Of a DNA stretch of 64,000 bases, positions 58,600-64,000 are shown in pieces. Each line of letters opens with the position of its first letter. Position 1 is the first letter of the stretch. This stretch comes from Dermacentor variabilis. Its lineage: Eukaryota; Arthropoda; Arachnida; Ixodida; Ixodidae. The notes under the pieces were generated by a model. That model searched no databases. It had not been told where the DNA came from and was given only the letters and a program-made list of their open reading frames with translations. The stretch is taken from NCBI RefSeq assembly GCF_050947875.1, contig NC_134568.1, forward strand, positions 217,157,673 to 217,221,672, read 5' to 3'. The translations under genes and the position numbers were made by a program.

Positions 58600-58885
58600 G
58601 AAAACCAGAACCGAAAGCAAATCATGAGTTTTGTGTTTCTTCCATCTGGTGGGAGACTATAAAACTAAGTCCTATGCGGCTGTAAAAAAAAACTGCGCCG
58701 CTGAAAAACCAGAACCGAAAGCAAATGTTGGGTTTTGTGTTTCTGCCATCTAGTGAGAGACTACAAAACTAGGTCCTATGCGGAAAAAAAAGAAGACCGA
58801 AGCGAGAATCGAACCGCGGCCTCCGCGAAGCGTGACTAAAGGTGCGCGCAATTCTACCGCTCGGCCACGGCTTCCAAGAGTTCGC
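58600..58885 (-). mobile_element. tRNA-headed SINE with duplicated body, minus strand
   Basis: The head at 58790-58880 (minus) reads GAAGCCGTGGCCGAGCGGTA and GGTTCGATTCTCGC, like a Ser/Leu-type tRNA. Downstream on the minus strand the body appears twice, 104 bp apart (58607 and 58711 on the plus strand), each copy with CTTTCGGTTCTGG and a C-A-C-x-A-G-A-T-G-G block. A-runs separate the copies. Head mismatches in the acceptor stem argue against a functional tRNA. Confidence 0.6.
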
Positions 58886-59395
58886 GCAGGCGTACGAACG
58901 TCTTTTTATAGACACCACGTAAATTTTCACGACAGTGTTACAAAAAACGCTTTTGGGAACAGTGTTACGCCGTGTGTGGAGAGTCGAGCTAGGCATCAGT
59001 CGAAAGCTGAGTCTCCGGACTACATACGCTGCACTGCGTATTGCGATAGAAGCCGTAGTGTAATCACAGCCGCGGTTCTTGCCTCGAAAATGGAGTACAA
59101 ATTTTCGTCGTTTCCATAGGCTTCCATTGCTAAATCTTTAACCGCTGTGGGAACAAAATTCTTACGTGCCATAGAGTGATCACTGCACTTGGCTCGTGTG
59201 GATTGTCTTCCAGAACACGCCTGTCACCTGCGTTTTTTGATAATCGACCTGCAGCTTTTGTTATTCGCGAAAAACCCGCTCGTTCCATTGAAAACGCGCT
59301 AGCTTCGTGCCGGGGCCGCTTGGGGCGCTAGTTGGTACGTGTCCAGAAAAGCTGGATATGCGAGCAAACGATCGAATTTTTATACGTGCAAGGAT
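58886..59395. other. unassigned DNA
   Basis: May include the upstream edge of the SINE or a flanking repeat. A block at about 59339-59357 matches the end of the possible MITE at 36315-36553. Confidence 0.35.
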
Positions 59396-59760
59396 AAGAA
59401 CCTATTGCAAGACCTTCGGAAATATTTTATGCTCACATCCTTTGGGACTGTGCTAAGAATCCGCACGAAGCTGCAACGATGACAAAGATCCCGCCGGGGC
59501 TCGAGGCCGCAACGAGGTGCTATGACAAAGATGTCCAAACCCAGGCCGTCCACCAGATCTCGGCGGCCCTCGAAAGGCAACGACCGAGCGAAACCGGAGG
59601 GAGGCTGCCACCCCAAAAGAGGGGCAGGCGTGGTCGACCAAAGGGAATAGTGCGGCCGCGGCCGAAGTAGAGGCGCCACACGCCGCGAAGACGTCATGGC
59701 CGCGTCACGGTAACGCCTCCCTAACAGGGGAAGGCTAACCGTTCTGCAGGCATTCACAAC
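59396..59760 (+). pseudogene. 3' end of an I-type-like LINE, 5' truncated
   Basis: One frame, open from about 59419 to TAG at 59668-59670, contains YAHILWDCAKNPHEAATMTK, the C-terminal His-Cys finger end seen at 51.8 kb (HMLWDCSKHP). A basic tail, KRGRRGRPKG, follows. Only the last roughly 85 codons and a short 3' UTR remain. Confidence 0.6.
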
Positions 59761-60954
59761 AAAGTTTCTTCACTCACTGACTCATGCTACTTTTTACAGT
59801 AAAATACATCAACTTAAATTACTAAAGCACGCGTCACGCTAGTTTTGACGCGTATTTGCAGCCCTCATACCGGCAACACCGGGGAGCCGTCGCTCAAAAT
59901 CATCGCTCGTACGGAGTACGACTTGTAAGCGACGAGCGAACGCGACAGCCATCTCCATCGCATCGCTTGTAGCTGTCGCGCGCAAGATCGCTTATATGGG
60001 GTTATATACTTTATTCAGCATAAAACATGAATTCCTCATGCGCCTTCAGTAAGTTCAAGATAACGCGCCCGATTGACCTCTTGCAGCATGCAGCTGAATG
60101 CCTGCGGCAATGCTTCTAACCAGCACTGGCGCTGCACGTAACTTCGGTGGTCGCAGATTACCCATGGGCGAGACACCGTCAAGCGCGCGGCTTATCTATA
60201 ACGAAAGCATGCCGCCAGCAAAATGACGCCTTCTGTTATGTGCCTCCTTATTTCAACAGCGTTGCGTACACAGCCAAACTGAATAAATTCGAACACACAA
60301 AACGCACGCTAAGCACGCTCCGCATATAGGCTCGGAATCATGGGCTGGTGAACAAACCATTTTAAGCGTCCTCTCGCCTCACGTCTTATTGAACACACCA
60401 TGGTTCTGGCAGCGTTTGCGATTTTCAAAGCTCTTACGGACAGCGGCAAGCGGTAAGATCAGATGCAGTTATCGCGACGACTGGCTTTTTCGATTGACAT
60501 CGAGAGACACAGCGCGCTTGCCTAGTCCGTTGTCAATCCCGTGGGCTAAGCGCCGCGACGACTTCCTGGCGATAGCATGTCATACACGCAGAATGTGGAC
60601 CTAAGTTGGGATTCACTTACCGTGGAGGATTTGTTGTTATATCCAGCGAATGGCGAACGACTGTCGTGTTTTCGCGGGGACGCGAGATGGCTGACACATT
60701 ATCTCCCTTGGATGGCCTTCGTTGCTGCTCGCTAGACGAATCACCTTTCTCCGGTGCCGCGCTGTTCCGCGATGTTGAGCGCGCGCGCGGTGGAGCAACT
60801 CGGAGTGAAAAAGTAGAGCGTTCGCTCCGCTTTCCTTTGAACTGTGGCTGCCTGTTCTCTTAGAATCGAAACGGTTTGCTCTTTGCTCGGCGTGCGTGAG
60901 TGATACATCGCCATATTCGGGACCAGCCTCCTACAGTTGAAGCAGTAGATTACG
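59761..60954. other. unassigned DNA
   Basis: CG-rich repeat-like sequence at about 59890-60010, with ACGAGCGAACGCGACAG and a GATCGCTTATATGGGGTT end, resembles the interior of 36315-36553. The frame at 60606-60863 has no recognisable domain. Confidence 0.35.
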
Positions 60955-61165
60955 CTACGTTTTGTTCTCTATTGCCGCAAGAGTAGAACGGGCATTCTAC
61001 TCTCTCTCTGAAGGGCAGAGTGAAAAGCACATTTCACTCTCTCGTTGGTGACGAAGTGAACAATGCATTTCACTCCACTCGACAATTTGCGAGAGTAAAA
61101 CAACGCTTTGAAGAGTAAATCAGCCGCTTCTCTCCTGCGATACCCTTCTTAGTTTTTAGAGTGTA
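60955..61165. repeat. ACTCT/AGAGT-rich element end
   Basis: Repeated GTAGAACGGGCATTCTACTC and CAGAGTGAAAAGCACATTTC-like blocks, ending GTTTTTAGAGTGTA at 61152-61165. This is exactly the reverse complement of the left end at 32135-32148. The other end of this copy was not identified. Confidence 0.55.
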
Positions 61166-62694
61166 GTTGCTGTCACTTCAAAAATAGAAATATGTCAGAA
61201 TTACGATCGCAGCAGTTGATATACAAACAGCGCTCTTATGCAGAGAGAACAGGTTGCATGAACGTTTTTTGCAACCAGCGCCCACTTCGTGGGTGCGGCT
61301 GATGGGAGGGGCACGCGCTGTGACGTCACGCTGTTTGCAAACAGGGAGAGGTCTATTGAAATGGCTCGACGAGCAATAGAAAGAAAAAATTCATCCTGCC
61401 TATACGCCTACGCGCTAGAGACGTCATAGGTTTCTTGTTTATAAACATGAAGCTTGTCTATATGGGATACGACAATGTCTCGTTAAGAAGGCACGAAGAA
61501 ATCGCAGTGCTGTATTTAGAAATTGTTTAAAAAAAAGTAGAGGCTCAGGAATGAAAGCTACGTGGTGCGATTACAAGAGTTTCGCTTGCATTCCGTCTGT
61601 ATGTGCTGGAGTTTACCCTATCTTTTTCTTTTTTTCATAACAAATGCGCGTGAGTGTTCAAAATGACGTTCAGAATATAACACGCATTAGGGTTTTATTT
61701 AAATATTTATACCAAACACCAATTACCATCAAGAACTCCACCCGCCGTTCAGTGCCCATCGGGCATGGAACGTAAAAACGGTCGTTTATACGTGGAAATA
61801 AGTGAACCTTAAAAAGGAATCGAGATTGTGAAAAAGGATCAGGAACCCTCAGTTGCATGACTCTCATAGCTCACAGTGTTGCTTTCGGACGTAAGGGTGC
61901 TAAGAATTATTTGGTCACGCATTTTATGATCCGGAAGGAAGAGCGAGCCCAAAAATTCTGCCCGTCAGATCAAGGAAATACACAGCATGTGAACTTCGCC
62001 ACACGTTTGCAAGACCTAGTTTGCGCTGAAAGTACAAGCTCATTACGAGATCAGTAGGGTTAATGGCTCAATAATTTACGTGGCGCGCACTCCCGCTCAC
62101 GATGCATGAGCTCTTATTGTCTTGGACGTCTCAACGTTGCGTTTTGCGTCATAGAAAGCCTGTTTGAAAGACCTAACGTGAACCGTATTGGAAGAATGCG
62201 TACGAAAGGCGGCATGAGTTCTCATGTATGAAAAAATTGTCTCTCCACTAGAGGGAGGGGGAGGAGGAGGAATCAAGGAAAACAAGCGGAAGTCAACACT
62301 GCGGAGATATCAGATGAGACGCGTACGTGCGCGCGCATGTGCAATACCGATTCTCGTCCAAGAACACAGCACTACTACTGTACTGCATATCCATCAAATA
62401 TTTGTAAAAAAATGTGTGGGTGTTCTCTGCTCCAAAAGGATGATTTGCTGCTGCAAAGTGAGAATTCGGCGGTTCCAAAAGGTTCTCAAAGTTTGCTCGG
62501 ACCAATCGTTTCACTATACAAAGCTGTATTACGATTTTAAAATGCAATTTTCCCTACCGAATAATACTTGTTGAGGGTGTCTTATTTTTTAAAAGTAGAA
62601 GGGGGAGGGGGAGGTGGATTGACAACTACTACTATTATATTTTGTCAACGATAGTGGTATGTCAGAAATAGAAGTACACAGTAGCGTGGCTTCT
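61166..62694. other. unassigned DNA
   Basis: No gene or repeat recognised. A GGAGGGGGAGG-type purine tract occurs at 62252-62272 and again near 62599-62615. Confidence 0.35.
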
Positions 62695-62845
62695 GGGGCG
62701 GCTTGCACGAACATTTAATAACCAAAATGATAACGGATTTAAGAACGCGTTATCGTGCGGACTAGGCATTGTCTATGGAACATTCAAGAACGCGTTCTTA
62801 AATTCGTTATTATTTTCGTTAGTAAATGTTCGTGCAAGCCGCCCC
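62695..62845. mobile_element. 151-bp foldback element
   Basis: The left arm GGGGCGGCTTGCACGAACAT continues through about 60 bp to AAGAACGCGTT. The right arm is its reverse complement with about six mismatches and ends AAGCCGCCCC at 62845. The loop is about 30 bp. No coding capacity. The flanks do not show a clear target duplication. Confidence 0.85.
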
Positions 62846-63988
62846 TGGAATTATATTCAGATAGCAGTTCCTGGGCTGGAGCTTCTAGTAAAAACAGGCA
62901 CCGACCACTCGTGATCACGAACGTAAAATTAATGAAGGCGGTTGGCCAATGAGAAATGGTTCTTGCGAACGAAAAAAAAATATCTGTGAATTCGGTTCCT
63001 GAAATGAATAGTCGGCCTTGCCGTAACACGTGCATGCAATAGTCTTGCAGTTCGCTTCATTTTGTTCTCGTGCGCGGGGTGCAGGTTGACCTGTACATGT
63101 AAGCGTACTTACCCCTTTTTTCCCTGCTTGCCTCTTTGGGAAGAATGCGCCCTTTGGGTCACGAGGTTTTCAGTGATTGACAAAACCGTGATCATGACGT
63201 ATGGGTAACAGAGGGAAGAACATTTTACTGAGAGCTACACAAGACATGTTCGCCGGCGCGTGTTACTGGGGACGGGTGAGGAATACCCGGGAAGAATGAG
63301 AGCAGAGACTAAAGAAATAAAGGAACATATACAATGCTGGTAGTCTATTCCATTGCAAACATTTGAGTTGGTGAGGCCATTTTCTGTCTTTGTGAGAATA
63401 GTAAGGCAAGACTTTTGAAGGGAAGCAAATTCCATCAGTCTGTATAAGAAACTTGTAATGGGGGAACTGGTCCTGTTCATTACCGTGCAAGCCCATCACT
63501 CTTCCTAGCACAGCTCTCTGCACTCGCGTCGACCATTCTCCGAGGGGCTCCTTACAAACGGCGATATTTTGTATCTCGAGCGGCTGTAGCAGTCGTTATG
63601 GTAGCGGCAGAGCGGAGGGACTAACGCCAACACGTGCACTTTCTCGGCAACTGTTGTCCGCAGGCCCCGTCCGTCGTCGACGGTGGCAAACTCTTTCCTT
63701 TTTAGGATTTTTTCCCCTAGTGTGTCGAAAGCGATTACTTGTCCCTGCCAAGTGGGCGCCGGGGCCTTTCGCCTTTCCTTTGTTCCCGCGGCCTAGCCGA
63801 GCTCACGCTGAGTGGTGCTTCCGTGAACTTCGTTCAGTCACTGCGCCGCTTTCAGCGGATGGGTGAGAGGATGTGGATCTGCGTTTTCTTCAGAGTTCTC
63901 TCCGCTCTTTCTCCCTTCTTTTATCTCTATCTGGGAACGGTATAACGCACCGCTTTACTACACACTTTCGTTGCGTTTGCTCTATCCA
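62846..63988. other. unassigned DNA
   Basis: Frames here (for example 63263-63523 minus) have no recognised domain. The last part, 63600-63950, is GC-richer. Confidence 0.35.
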
Positions 63989-64000
63989 TATATATATATA
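63989..64000. repeat. (TA)n running off the window end
   Basis: TATATATATATA, truncated by the window edge. Confidence 0.8.

Noticed and set aside
63263..63523. 86-codon minus frame as a LINE RT C-terminus
   Set aside because: A vague resemblance only; no RT motif or finger could be pointed to.

Overview
The window looks like repeat-dense nuclear DNA of a hard tick, most likely a metastriate ixodid. The evidence is tRNA-headed SINEs with the layout of the tick Ruka family, RTE, CR1-like and I-type LINE remnants, several Ty3/gypsy LTR elements, long (TA)n and (GA)n tracts, and no operon-like gene spacing. I cannot name the species. No complete host protein-coding gene was found; one possible terminal host exon is suggested at 17.1-17.4 kb on the minus strand.

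Layout. 1-1.2 kb: (TA)n and small inverted repeats. 1178-7910 (minus): complete LTR retrotransposon A with 4-bp target duplications and one intact 1484-codon Gag-Pol frame. 8300-9280: element with about 45-bp terminal inverted repeats. 9.35-11.7 kb: degenerate CR1-like LINE (minus) split by a SINE with a 10-bp duplication. 11.8-13.55 kb: broken RTE LINE (plus) ending in (TA)n(GA)n. 13.7-19.8 kb: mostly unassigned, with microsatellites, one SINE and the exon candidate. 19803-26480 (plus): retrotransposon B, same family as A, opposite strand, 4-bp duplications, nearly identical LTRs, but Gag-Pol broken by a frameshift and a stop. 26.5-39.8 kb: mainly unique-looking AT-rich DNA with SINEs, small hairpins, an I-type LINE tail and an imperfect ACTC/GAGT-rich array. 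39879-45210 (plus): a second, decayed Ty3/gypsy element (C) with very short LTRs and the usual protease-RT-RNase H-integrase order. 49.0-55.4 kb: a TTAA-flanked foldback MITE, a 78-bp in-frame repeat, an I-type LINE fragment, then a second RTE copy carrying a second copy of the MITE. 56.7-57.9 kb: a 33-bp minisatellite. 58-64 kb: another SINE, LINE scraps, a foldback element and unassigned DNA.

How it works together. This is a transposon landscape, not a pathway. The main biology is in family A/B: a single Gag-Pol frame in which integrase lies before reverse transcriptase-RNase H, as in the Gmr1-like group of Ty3/gypsy elements, with a Gag whose C-terminal part resembles the SCAN domain. Copy A looks intact and could supply proteins in trans to copy B, whose LTRs look young but whose reading frame is dead. 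The non-autonomous elements (SINEs, MITEs, foldbacks) would depend on enzymes encoded elsewhere.

Limits: everything was read by eye from one window. Copy numbers, family names and percent identities beyond the differences listed were not computed.
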